Shown: positions 12,406-22,560, numbered from the stretch's first letter. The stretch is 64,000 nt of DNA from Ceratodon purpureus (GCA_014871385.1 CM026426.1:90378893-90442892), one strand, 5' to 3'. Translations and numbers: made by a program. The notes: generated by a model from the letters alone, not told the origin.

Positions 12406-13493
12406 CTAGTTTTGGGGGTTATCATGAACCTCAATGGTCATGGCTTTATAAATGTCTCCAAGGCGAACTGCAAGTGCTAGGGCGGGTGATGTGCTAAAAT
12501 AGTGTTTGAGTTTAGCGGCATTAACCAGCGTGGCTTGGGAGTCGTAGTTCTCGTTATTTATCAGCAACACTGTATTCTTGGGGAGCACCAATTGAATTCG
12601 ATAGGGCCCATGCCAGATGGACTCAAATTTTGATTTTTGTAATTTGGAATCTCTTGGACACTAGAGTACTTGGTCACCCTTTTGGAATATCCAGGGGTTT
12701 GGGATGCTTAGAAATATTTTGCTCTAAGTGCCTGTTTTGCCGTGATGTTTTGGATTGCTTGTGTTTGGATTTCCTCCAAGTGATGGATGTCCTGGATGCG
12801 GGCAACAAGGACTTTGTGTGGAGAGTAGTCCCGGGGCTGTTATGATGTGAATGTTGGTGCAATTTACTCCGTGGGTAATAGGGGCTGGATACCGTAAACC
12901 ATTTCAAAGGAACTGACATGAGTGGATGTCTTGGTGGCAACTCGGTAAGCCTAGAGGGCTGCAGGTAGGCTATCATCCTAGTCTGCTTGGTTTGTATGTA
13001 CAAATCTGCGTAGCATGTTAATGATGGTTTAGTTGGTGGACTTGGCTTGGCCATTTCTGTGGGTAATATATTGTACTAGTACGGTTGCTTGGTAATGTGA
13101 GTATTGAGGAGGTCCTCAATTACTACGTTAACAAAATGTATTCTTTAGTTAGAGACGATCTCCAAGGGGTAGCCAAATCTGGTAATAATATTTTCATAAA
13201 TAAAAGTGGCGGTTACTATGGCAGTATTATTGCGCAAAGGCTTAGCCTCGACCCATAGTGTGGTATAATACGTGGCTCCGAGGATATATTTGTATCCTTG
13301 CTTGGTAGCAGGGCAGATAGATCCAATAAAGTCCAAACCCCATTGTTGAAAGGGTGCTAGAGGTGAAATGGGCTGCATTGGCACTTTTCCTTGATGTTGG
13401 AAATTGGTAGTTGAAACTTAACAGGGGTGACAATTTTTGATATATGCATGGCATAGTGTGAGCTTGTTAGTCTAGGTTGCCGATAGAATATTT
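12406..13493 (-). pseudogene. Gypsy integrase core and C-terminal region
   Basis: From 13493 downwards the sequence gives an AYIKNCHPC segment (the CxxC half of the HHCC zinc finger), then PFQQWGLDFIGSI with the first catalytic Asp, TLWVEAKPL, and FIYENIITRFGYPLEIVSN. The second catalytic Asp of the expected IVSDxG motif is changed to Asn and followed by a stop. The frame resumes with features of the third catalytic region (13090-12690), but frameshifted. At 12591-12406 the familiar C-terminal VLPKNTVLLINNENYDSQ stretch is readable. The protein is non-functional. The zinc finger's first half lies beyond an inserted segment at 14731-14890. Confidence 0.8.
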
Positions 13494-14730
13494 TGAGACC
13501 AAGTCTTAGAAGATAGAGGGGGCGAAGGTTAGAGAGAGAGAGACTTGCTGGTTAGTCTTGCCAAGAGGGGCTTAGAGGAGTCACGGTCTAGAACAGTACT
13601 CAGAGGTTCTGGTCGTACTGCCGAGGCCAGGGAAGACTAACGGTTAAGTTTCCTTACTACGGGCAACCACCCGTCGGTCAAGACCTCCAAGAAGATCAAG
13701 TAAGTCAAGGGATGCTTGAGAACTATAAAGAGTATCAGGAAGGGGCTTAAGGTTTTGAGGACTGTAGAGGCAATCAAGACAAAGCAAGCAAAGCATAGGA
13801 AGCAAGCATTCACATTGTAGAACCTAAGGTATGATAGTTTAGCAAGACAAAATGAGATTGGTATGTTGATTGTCTTTACGTGATACTTTGGTAACAACAA
13901 GCCCAATGCTTTGAAGCAATAAAGGAGTGGATGAACGTCTAGGGAAAATGACCTAAGGTCTTCAGTAGTGTGTACTGTTCTTACAGGACTAACTCGGAGG
14001 CCGTGGGAAAACTAGAGATCCTTACTACTGTGTTACATCTACTTCTTATACTAGTTCAATCCTGCTATTCTTGGCGATGACTAAACGCCTAACTCCCTGT
14101 TTGCCACGGTGCTGCTCTTCAACTCCTTGTTCATTGTGCCAATACTTCCTCTAACTCCTAGTTCACCATGGTGGTAATTCCTTGCTCCTTGTCTGTTATG
14201 GAGCCCGTACCTTGGACAGGTAACAAAAATCTACCTTTAACATGTCTTTGAGGCCTCGCACACACCACCTTTAAGCCTTTCAACCATTGATCCCTGACTT
14301 CTACTCTTCGCGGCATGCCTACAACAGAAAGCAAGAATCTGGAAGGAAAATGGACTATTTAAGGCGGAGTGGACCTATTACAGAAATTGCGTCCGAAAAT
14401 GCACTTTTAGCGTTGTTAAATCAGGGTCAAGGAATTGAGTTAAGGGATAATGTGGAAGATCTTTGATGGAATTCGGACAGGCCGTTCCAGTGGGGTATAC
14501 TGGACCCCTCGCGCACACTTGGGTCTCATGTAGAGGAACCTCAAACGAGACGCCAAAGACCTGAGACACGCAGTGCAAAGAAGGGCGAACAAAACGTGGT
14601 GCGTGGCTTCTTTATGCCGCTTTGCAAAGGTCAAGATGAGGCCCTGAATGAGCAAGTCCGGGAGCCATGTCTGCCATGGAGCCCGTGCTCCCTGTCTGCC
14701 ATAGAACCCGTGCCTTGGACGGGTAACAGG
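13494..14730 (-). mobile_element. LTR-like insertion inside integrase (probable solo LTR)
   Basis: The integrase zinc finger is split here: ILLAKY-stop-WP ends at 14731 and the CxxC half resumes near 13490. The inserted segment read on the minus strand begins TGTTACCCG and ends GGTCTCA, so it has TG...CA termini. It shares the start TGTTACCC with the host element's LTR. It has no coding capacity. A segment at about 14188-14224 is repeated at about 14695-14730 (CTGT[T/C]...GGAC[A/G]GGTAACA). I could not find a matching 5-bp target duplication (left TATTT, right GGGCC), so the exact ends are uncertain. Confidence 0.45.
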
Positions 14731-14890
14731 GCCACTAGTATTTAGCTAATAAAATTTTCTTTATGGTAGTCTCGGTTTCTTGGTGGCCTCCTACAAGGTC
14801 ATTGTGTAGTTGTCCTTTGATTTCTTGCTGTTGTGAGGTTAGAACACATAACATATTTTCTTGGTCAGGCCTCTTTCGGTATAGTTGCCC
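14731..14890 (-). pseudogene. Gypsy integrase zinc-finger, first half
   Basis: The minus strand encodes HNDLVGGHQETETTIKKILL and then AKY, a stop and WP. This corresponds to the HxxxxxGGHxGxxxTxxxIxxxYWWP start of the integrase HHCC finger. The stop is TAG where the family has Trp (TGG). The coding sequence then runs into the inserted segment. Confidence 0.7.
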
Positions 14891-15640
14891 CTAGATAACC
14901 GTATAGGGTAGGGTGGTTCTTACAAAACTAATTTGCTTGGTGCACGTGTGCCCTGCAAGGACTGTTCCCGTGTGAAGATAAAGGATGTAATCGGTTCTCC
15001 AATCCGTGAGAGAGTCTATGGCTAGACTGGCTGCTTGGAGGTAAGGTTCGTTAAATGAATCATCAATGCCTTTGGTTGCATTGGAGTCCTTGGATAAGTA
15101 ATCAGCTATGATGTGCCTCTTCCCTCGTACATGGACTACCTCAAAATTGTATTCCAAGAAAATCATGATCCACCTGGCCACACGGCCGGTTACCAAGGGC
15201 AGATTTACCAAATATGATAGGCTGTGGTGATCCACCATAAAACGGAAAATTGTTTCCCATTAGATAATGCCTGAACTTTTATACATCGTTTATCATGACT
15301 AAGGCTTCCCTTTCTGTTGTGGAGTAATTTTGTTCAGCTTGATTCAGCAATCTGCTAGCATAGGCTATTGATCAATGATCATTTTTTCTATTTATATTCT
15401 GGGCCAACATTACTCCCACGGCTATGTTGGACGCATGGGTATGGACATGGAATGGTTTGGACCAGTAGGGTGCGATGAATATAGGGGCATTGGAATAGGC
15501 CAACTTCATTTTTTTGAGGGCGCCTTGGGCGGCTGGTGTCCAGTCCCTGGGATATGAGTACTTGGCATGATTCAATGCTCTGATGGGAATAGTGACGTGA
15601 GCCAATTTTTCAGTACCAATTCCGTTAAATTGGGAGAGAC
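14891..15640 (-). pseudogene. Gypsy RNase H domain
   Basis: The first part (15605-15372) contains KPFHVHTHASNIAVGVMLAQ. The family motif is FxxxTDAS, so the catalytic Asp has become His. The second part (15238-14891) has DHHSLSYLVNLPLVTGRVAR and IADYLSK, the usual DH..L.YL and ADaLSR motifs. A frameshift and stops separate the two parts (about 15240-15370). It lies directly downstream of the reverse transcriptase and upstream of the integrase. Confidence 0.8.
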
Positions 15641-16300
15641 CTAGGAGTCGTTATACCCCCTTTTGATCAGTGGGTGGTGTCATGTCTAAGATATCCTTGA
15701 TTATGGCAGGATTGGGGAGCTTGCCATATTTGCACACAATGTATAACAGGATAATCCCGGCAAAAAATAAGAACATACACTTTTCGGCATTAAGACTTAC
15801 GCCATTTGTTCGGTAGGCGTGGAAGATTTGTCTTAGGTGCGTAACATGATCCTTCATTGGCCCATATACTATCCCATCGTCTAGGTAGATTCTGAAAAAT
15901 TGTTTCAAGTATGGACGAAAAATGAGTTCCATTACTCGCTAGAATGTCATAGGGGCATTTTTGGCCTCAAAAGGCATGCGTTCAAATTGATAGGAGTTCG
16001 ATTCCATGGAAAACGCGGTTTTATTTTTATCATTTTTGGCCATGGCCATTTGGTAGTATCCGGATAGTCTTTCTTGGTGGCCGCATTTAGTTTACGGAAT
16101 TCAACACAAATGCGGAGTGTGCCATTTTTCTTGGGAATTATGACCATCGGAGACAACCAGGAGCTGAATCAACAGGTGATATGATGTTGGCTTATAATAA
16201 TTTGTCCAATTCTGCCTAGACATGTACTGCATAATTTGGATACATCCTGTAATGGTGTTGTTGTACAGGTATGGCATCTGGGTCTAGGTCAATAGTGTGT
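15641..16300 (-). pseudogene. Gypsy reverse transcriptase, internally deleted
   Basis: The sequence starts with SPMVIIPKKNGTLRICVEFR and KLNAATKKDYP. It then jumps, with a frame change near 16060, to GYYQMAMAKNDKNKTAF, MPFEAKNAPMTF and FFRIYLDDGIVYG. Family reverse transcriptases have roughly thirty residues between these points, including the first catalytic Asp (motif A). That block is missing here. The YLDD catalytic motif, the SLNAEKC block and the start of the connection domain (about 15670-15760) are present. The protein cannot be active. Confidence 0.8.
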
Positions 16301-17480
16301 TCTGCCAAAGTGCGAGGAATGCCTTTTAGGTCTTCGTGGCCTTAGGCAAATATGTCATGGTATTTATGGAATAGTTTGATAGTGTCCTACTTGATCTAGC
16401 TCGGAGCATCTGCATTTATTTTGAGGAACTTGGGGTTCTCAACTATCCCTAGGTTAACTAGTTCGACTTTATGCTTGGAGCCATGTGTCCAACCCATGAC
16501 AACCTTGGCTTGTAGAGCGGTTTTGGCCGGGGTTGCATCAACAGTCACTGTTTCCTGGCTTTCCTTGGAAAAATGAGTAGGTATGTCCAACTTCTCTTGA
16601 TCGGTGACCAAACTTGCGAAGTAGATTTCTGCCTAGGCTACAAGGTTGGGGTTGGCATGAAATACCAAGGTTTCTTGGTCCTGGAATAAACCTTGGACCC
16701 AACTTGTCCCTGCCTTGTGGGTATATGGTAAGCCTTGGCTCTGGTTATGCATCCATCCGCTGAGATGACAAGGGTTTTTCCTTGTTTATGAATGCATATT
16801 TGATTTTGAGACCAATCGTGTATATCATTCATATCCCGTAACCAAGGGCGTCCAAGGAGTACAAGAAAGTCACTACTATCAGGCATGTCTATAATGACAA
16901 AAGTAGCCGGTGTTGAGACTCCATGAGTGGTGATAGCAATTGTGGATAATATTCCTAAGGGTGTTACCGGGGCATCATTGGCCATTGGTAGAACAAATTG
17001 TGTTGTTGTAGGCGGTGGAAATCCTAAATGTCTACGCAAATGGTTGCCCATGACGTTCACTTCTGACCCTCCATCTACCAATACATTAGTGAGTTCATGG
17101 TTACCTAGCTCTAAATGTATTACTGCTGCGTCAAGGTCTTGTGTGGTAGCATTGACTTCTACCACAGCCCGATCAGCTACCGTGGTTGGCATGGTGGCTT
17201 GCTGCAGATATTTTTGGAGCTCTAGACTTAACTTGATGAATTTTGATAATGTGATGGTAACGTTGGTGTCATCTAATATGGCTTGCATGGATGGGTCCTT
17301 GGTTGATCTTTCGAGTCCCCTTTGTAGGTCCGTTCTAATCTCGTGCAATCTGTCCCAATGGTTTTCAAGGAAAGGTTTCTTGTGTTTTACTATATGGTCG
17401 GCCTGGGTGGCTTTGGATCTAGTGCTTATCACGGCAGTCTTAATTGTAGACACATTGGTTACTCCTCCCCTCCTAAGCAT
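16301..17480 (-). pseudogene. Gypsy aspartic protease (retropepsin) region
   Basis: An open frame from 17480 to 16638 encodes about 280 residues. The first half is a linker, then VLVDGGSEVNVM, the active-site motif in the DGGS form in place of DTGA/DSGA. The flap/C-terminal LLGRPWLRDMNDIHDW block follows. After a stop at 16638 a related frame continues to about 16396. The frame starts at an in-frame Met created just downstream of a 50-bp tandem duplication that separates it from gag; before the duplication gag and protease were probably one frame. Confidence 0.8.
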
Positions 17481-17558
17481 ATTATTATTCCGTGGACCTC
17501 CGTGAGGGTAACTCCTCCCCTCCTAAGCATATTATTATTCCTTGGACCATCCGCGGGT
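17459..17558. repeat. 50-bp tandem duplication at the gag/protease junction
   Basis: The segment with CTCCTCCCCTCCTAAGCATA and ATTATTATTCC occurs twice, starting at about 17461 and 17511. Because 50 is not a multiple of three, the second copy shifts gag out of the protease frame. NNNMLRRGGVT is encoded at the end of gag and MLRRGGVT again at the start of the protease frame. Confidence 0.7.
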
Positions 17559-18298
17559 ATAGCCCCATTGTTATCCAAGGACGGACGGTTTTGAGCCCAA
17601 CGTTGCCTAAGCAGCGGGCATTGGCTTCTGCAATGATGAATCGATCCACATTCCCAACAGGCATTACTTTGTCCAAGCTGAAAGACATCCACATTTACCA
17701 TGTTTGGGTACAGGGCAGCCGTGGTGGCCCTGGGTCTCCAATTTTCATCTGGGCGAGAATGGCCAAGGGCATACCCGCAGCGTCCAGGGTGGATTTTTCG
17801 ACAATGATTGCAGGGCTAAATATGTTTTCCTCGAAGTGTGGTGCCAAATATATTTTGCAAATCTGCACTGTTGGACACACCATTTGTACGAGCAATAACG
17901 GTAAAACAGTGGATGTGCCAATCTGGATCCCATGATTTGTCGAACACTGGATAGAGGATTTTTGGAAGCTTGGCATGTCTGCCCATGTCACCACTGCTGA
18001 GAATGGTAGCTATAGTGCGGTTTTCTTGAGGTAATGAGGGAGATCTAATTGTGTCAAAGGGAATTTTGGAAGCTTGGGGGTTGCGTTGTTGGCGTCGTGG
18101 GTTTGACTGCCTTGGAGGTTTTGGTATTAGATGCTGAGCATCTCCAACTTTGCGTTTGTGGCACCATTCTTTGCAGCTAGATCTGTCATTTGCTGCTTCG
18201 TCCATAGTAAGAAGTCTTTTGTGGCGTTTAGGGTCGTCTTGTTGTGTAGCACCCTCTGCTTCAGTATCTCTCTCCATCGCAATTTTTTGTAGTGGCAT
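17459..18298 (-). pseudogene. Gypsy gag with CCHC zinc knuckle
   Basis: The capsid-like part (about 18030-17816) has LPKILYPVFDKSWDPDWHIH, ending ADLQNIFGTTLRGK, as in plant gypsy Gag. After a stop the nucleocapsid part (17701-17459) has the knuckle CWECGSIHHCRSQC, an exact C-x2-C-x4-H-x4-C. The N-terminal region is basic and hydrophilic (RHKRLLTMDEAAND). The start is taken at 18298, about 75 bp inside the 5' LTR end. The gag frame is disrupted by one stop and by the 50-bp duplication at its end. Confidence 0.75.
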
Positions 18299-18354
18299 GG
18301 TGTAGGCCTAGGGGATATTTCTAAGTATACTTGGAAGAAAGCTCAACACTCTAT

Positions 18355-18374
18355 CTTCAGCATGGTCGCCATAA
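18355..18374 (-). promoter_or_regulatory. Probable primer binding site
   Basis: Three bases after the end of the 5' LTR the minus strand reads TGGCGACCATG. A TGG start close to the LTR is the hallmark of a tRNA 3'-CCA primer site. Which tRNA is meant cannot be settled by eye; an arginine tRNA is possible. Confidence 0.5.
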
Positions 18375-18656
18375 TGTTACACTTGCTCAGGGATAGAAGA
18401 ATGAGCAACGGTAGCATGTGATCAAGGAAGGCTAGGTAGGAAGTAGCGTGAGGGAGTGTGGTAGTGTACGGCTCAGTAGTTGAGAGTTTGAGTAGTTACA
18501 TGCAGTGAGTAGAAGAAGTTCTAACCGTGGCCAAGGATTCCAAGGGCTCCCTTTACGGGGCACAATCTTACCTTGAATTTTTAGTGTATCGAGCAGTTAT
18601 TGGAACCAAGCAATAAACCAAGCTTGAGTAGAGAAGCAAACAAAAAAGAGGCAATC
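18375..18656 (-). repeat. 5' LTR of gypsy element, proximal part
   Basis: This matches 9155-9436 of the other LTR, starting TGTTACAC. It stops at the CACTA insertion, with the last three bases ATC duplicated at 20627-20629. Confidence 0.9.
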
Positions 18657-20626
18657 CACTACCGGATCAACTGCGTCCTTTCTTACAGACAAACTAATAG
18701 ATGACTTACATATCTCTGTTGCTTAGGACTTGTCGAACCATTTGTTCATTTATAGAATTACATACAAAATTTTAGTCAATCAAGTGTCGATTTGCTACCC
18801 CAAATCAGAGCATCCACGTCAGCGGTCCATGTTAGCTCTCCACGTCATTTTTCAGTTAGGTTTCCATGTCAGACTTCCCGTCGGGTATCATCAGTTATCC
18901 GCCATTGAACCCGCGGTCCTCAGTGCCTGTCCAAGCACGTCATGTGCAGTCTGATGCTCGAATTTCTGTTTTCAGCCGTCGAGTTACTTACTACTTCATC
19001 GACAAGAGAAAATATATATATTATGTCAATTATTTGACCAAATGGAATTACTCTTGGACAACATCACGATATCACTTCAAACCATAAGGTAATCCGATTT
19101 GCTGAACCAACCAACAACTCTACTAAGTAACCCTTCGTCCGGCGAGAACTCGGAGTGAAGCAGAAACGGGAAAAAAATCACATAACTAAATGATCACAGA
19201 GCTTGATGCATGTAACCCAGGTGGTAAGAAAGAAAACTACTAAAACAACACGGAACAGGATGAAGTGTTGAAGATGGAGCCATTCTCTTCAAGCTTTGCC
19301 CTCAACTCTGAATAGTTCACCAGATTCCCATTATGCGCCACAACCCCGCATTCCTCTCTCCAAGCATCGCCCTCACGCTCTTCACTCCTCTGCAACCATT
19401 CTTCCATGGGATTCCTAGACGTAGGACTCAACCATTCCATAGTGCTCGCTCCATCATCCTCCGCATCTCCGACACTTGCAGTGGACGCCGGCAACGCAGC
19501 TGCCACCGGCGGGCACAATCTCTTCTTGCTTTTAACCTTCACTGACTTCGAATTCCAAACCCAATCTCCTCGGCTCACGCTGCTAGACGAGGAAAGAGCG
19601 CACGGCGTTTTTGAAAGGCAATCCAGCGCCTTCTTTGCCGCAAAATTGTTCCAAGCCGCAACAGTACATGAATGCACGATGTGAAGTCGAGACACGTGAA
19701 CTGCCGCCATCCCTGCAAATGTTGTCTAGTCGCTCTGAAAACCGGTAACGTCGTCCCTCCCTTGCACTTGATTGAATTACTCCATTTCTCACAACGCCTG
19801 AACGCCCCTTACTACTCGACCACCACAAGGAACACCTGAAGAGTCCACATTCTTGTCAAATAAGGAAACCCACAACAGAGCACCTGGAATGAGAAAAGCG
19901 GCAGAAGGCACCTGACAAACAGCGAAAAGAGAGAGAACAGACGAGGGAAGAAAACTTAACCCTGAAAACAAACCGAGACACTAAACCCCTAAACATGCAC
20001 TCTTTAAACCCCGAGGCAACGAATGACGCAATTGAAACCACAAACCACCCACCTGCGCAAGCAAGTCAACAAAACGAGGCAATGAGTGGGTGCTCATCGG
20101 TGTAACTTACCTCTGTCTTTTTACACTCCAAATGAATGTCCTTATTATGTTTGTGAAACACTGCCGTATGCCCTTTGCACATGTGCATGCCATTAATGAA
20201 TTTTGATGCAATAACGTTTTCAAACAATTGTGAATAGGTGTCTCTAGTGGAATATAAAGAGTAAAAGAAGAATAAATTAAACTATGGTGAATATAGAAAT
20301 TGATCAAGACACTGGAGCATGAGAAATGCTCCCACTCTAACCAAATAAAAGGTTGGTACAGAACATCAATATGAGGTGTGGTTTATCTCGGACGGAACTC
20401 ATCCATTTTCCTTCTAGGTGACAACGAAGAATTTCATCCAGGAGTTTCATTCAAAAATCGCAATATCTGCAAATCAACAAAAAATATCCGACTCAACACT
20501 TCTGTCACAGTGAATTTGCCCCTTTTTTCCATAGCCCAGTTTGTTACAGAGAATCAGCGAATCTGAGTCCTTTGCAACAGCAATTTGCAATTCTTTTGTT
20601 AGAAAGGTCAGTTACTTCCGGTAGTG
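18657..20626. mobile_element. Non-autonomous CACTA element carrying a host-gene fragment
   Basis: The element starts CACTACCGGA at 18657 and ends TTCCGGTAGTG at 20626, so its terminal inverted repeats begin with CACTA. The flanks are ATC on both sides, the 3-bp target duplication typical of CACTA/En-Spm. Removing the 1,970 bp plus one ATC restores the LTR to exactly 590 bp, so both ends are certain. No transposase is encoded; it would need one from an autonomous relative. The interior carries a minus-strand fragment of an amidophosphoribosyltransferase gene. It inserted after the gypsy element. Confidence 0.9.
19240..19710 (-). pseudogene. Captured fragment of amidophosphoribosyltransferase (glutamine PRPP amidotransferase)
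   Basis: The frame of 156 codons begins with about 110 residues rich in Ser, Ala and basic residues, consistent with a plastid transit peptide and linker. REECGVV follows; in intact enzymes REECGVVG begins the mature protein and its Cys is the glutaminase nucleophile. The next residues are AHNGNLVNYSELRAKLEENG and SIFNTSS, which lie about 80 residues further on in the intact enzyme (AHNGNLVNY...NTSSDTE). So an internal segment is missing and the match ends at NTSS. Amidophosphoribosyltransferase makes phosphoribosylamine, the first step of plastid purine synthesis. This fragment lacks the PRPP-binding domain and most of the glutaminase. It lies wholly inside a CACTA element, so I infer gene capture. 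The region 19711-20040 upstream may be the captured 5' leader. Confidence 0.8.
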
Positions 20627-20629
20627 ATC

Positions 20630-20937
20630 AGTGAGATTTAAAGAGACACTGAGGGAGAACTTTGAGACTTAGAGGCAATGTCTTAGTAGTAGCCATAGCA
20701 TTCCATGGTTTCCAAGGCCGAGGCCTTGTGAGTACAAAAACTGAATACCAAATTCTTAAGCCCAAAACTACAACTCGTACAAAAATAAGAAGTGTCTTTC
20801 CTGCTTCAGCGGTGATACTTTATACTATTCTGTGAGTCCTAGAGTTCCTTGTTGCTGCCGATGTCACCGTTTAAGCTGATTTCACCTCCCCTGTCTGCCA
20901 CTGTCCCCGAATTCCTTGGCCTCCTAGTCGAGTAACA
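20630..20937 (-). repeat. 5' LTR of gypsy element, distal part
   Basis: This continues the LTR alignment from the CACTA insertion (GTGAGATTTAAAGAGA) to the outer terminus. On the minus strand the terminus reads TGTTACTCGACTAGGAGGCC. Confidence 0.9.
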
Positions 20938-21113
20938 GTTGATGATCTAGAAGATCCGGATTGGAAGGTTGTCATCGACAAGCCACCAAGGTCAATATGC
21001 TACACCCAATCTAGTGATGATCATTCAAGCCTTCAATCTGTGGAGCCTATATTAGAGGATGCTTTAGCGGCCATAAGAGCAGAATGCGGATCAGGATATA
21101 TTGAAAGCTGAGA
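20938..21113 (+). pseudogene. CACTA-type DUF4216 fragment, right half
   Basis: Directly after the gypsy element, in the frame left open at 9154, the sequence reads DLEDPDWKVVIDKPPR. About 35 more residues follow, acidic and serine-rich, ending IRAECGSGYIES and a TGA stop. This is the end of a DUF4216-type CACTA protein. The two halves show the gypsy element landed in an older CACTA gene. Confidence 0.55.
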
Positions 21114-22100
21114 ATGTTATGCAAGCAAGTTCTCTAAAAAAAAAAAAAAAACTAACAAAAAGTCATCTACAACTCTTATAAGTAGTCAATTGAAAATTTG
21201 GTTAAAACAACATTCGTATCAGTCTTTAAAGGAAACAACTAAATGAAGGCCTTGCACCACGGAGTGGCAGCCTCTCCTTGTCCATTATTGCCTGCTCATA
21301 GGATTCGCATACAGTGGTAGTGATCTTGACCCATTTAAAGTATGCATTCACTTATAGAAAGGCGGATTGCATTGTTCATGATTTGAAATAAAGTCACAAA
21401 ACAATAATGACTAAGATGCATGCTATCAACAAGTAAGGTATGCTTTTTACAGTTGGCTTGGAATTGTATGCTTCTAGTTTTTTTACTATTAGGTTGTGAG
21501 ATTGTGTAACTCTTGGTGCATTGATAGATATTCCTTTACATATATATCAGAATTTTGCATTTTATACTTCAAAATATATCAAAGCAAGGATGCCTAAGTT
21601 AGTGAGAGACTACCCTATACTTTACACAAGATTCAAAAATATGGTGTAGTAGCGCTCAAGAAATTGAAGAAGAGCAAAATAATATTGCCCAATCACATAT
21701 AAAGGACAAAGATTCAACAAACGTAGACTTTACATTTGATGCCCATGAGGTTATTGTTTACTTCTTTCATAGTATAATTATCTAATATGTTCACTTTGAA
21801 TGCATATCTTTTAATGAAGGATTATTTATAGTTGAACTTAGGATCGTTATACTAGAGAAACCATCTGTTAGTCCATTAGTCCGTCATGGACTAATGACAC
21901 ACCCTCCATATTTGTTCCATAAAGGCGTTGACCGGTTGACTACGTGTAAGGGCAAAACAAATTTACCCGGTAGTACTAACTTTTGTGCTAGTGCAGCCAT
22001 GGGCACGAGCTCTCGGGCGCGCGTAAAAAAATTAAAAATAATAAATAAATAAATAATTTTTTTTAAATAAAAATAAAATTGCGTGCACACCCACATGCAC
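21114..22100. other. Non-coding flank of the old CACTA fragment
   Basis: AT-rich with a poly-A run at 21136-21151. A perfect 8-bp inverted repeat ATTAGTCC/GGACTAAT lies at 21877-21897. No gene recognised. Confidence 0.35.
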
Positions 22101-22560
22101 TTGCCTGTCCGCACGTGCCTGAGGGCTCGCGCGAGACTTCCACCAAGAAGTTGTACATTTCATTTTGGAGCTAGTTCTTTTTTTGCGCGCGCTCGAGTGC
22201 TTCTGCTCGTTTATACGCGCCGGAGAGCTCGCTAGGGACTTCCATCAAGAAGTTGTAGTTTCATTTTGGTACTAGTTCCTTCTGCGTGAGGACGGGTGCG
22301 TGCATGTGGGCGCGCAAGCAATTTTTTTTATTTTTTTTTTTTAAATTTATTTATTTTCTTTAATTTTTAAAAAAAATATTCGCGCTCTGACATGCACGCG
22401 CCCGAGAGCTTACGCAAGACTTCCACTAAGAAGTCTTTTATATGATTTTGGTGCTAGTTCCTCCTTTACGTGTGGCTATCCGCACGCGCCCGTCTGCACG
22501 CACCCAATAGCTCGCAGGGGACTTCCACCAAGAAGTTGTTCATTTCATTTTCATGCACAA
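22101..22560. repeat. Degenerate GC-rich repeat array with AT-rich spacers
   Basis: The phrase GAGAGCTCGC...GACTTCCACCAAGAAGTTGT, followed by TTTCATTTTGG and GCTAGTTCCT, recurs about four times, near 22125, 22222, 22398 and 22510. Each is preceded by GCGCGC-type or CACGCGCC DNA and separated by A/T runs (22340-22380). The GACTTC...GAAGT core is itself an inverted repeat. It is non-coding. It could be the subterminal region of a DNA transposon or an old satellite fragment. Confidence 0.5.

Larger units (their letters stand above)
9155..20937 (-). mobile_element. Ty3/gypsy LTR retrotransposon with nested insertions
   Basis: The element is bounded by two 590-bp LTRs and a perfect GTTGA target duplication, and is transcribed on the minus strand. 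In coding order it has gag with a CCHC knuckle, aspartic protease, reverse transcriptase, RNase H, integrase and an extra open reading region before the 3' LTR. The order PR-RT-RH-INT defines Ty3/gypsy. The catalytic block reads YLDDGIVYG, closer in style to the Athila/Tat side than to chromovirus YIDD (inference). No chromodomain was recognised. All genes are broken and the LTRs differ from each other at many positions by eye, so this is an old copy. A CACTA element (18657-20626) and an LTR-like segment (about 13494-14730) are inserted into it. Confidence 0.9.

Noticed and set aside
16927..17935. Plus-strand frames up to 192 codons opposite gag and protease
   Set aside because: They are antisense to recognised gypsy domains and have no recognisable motif of their own.
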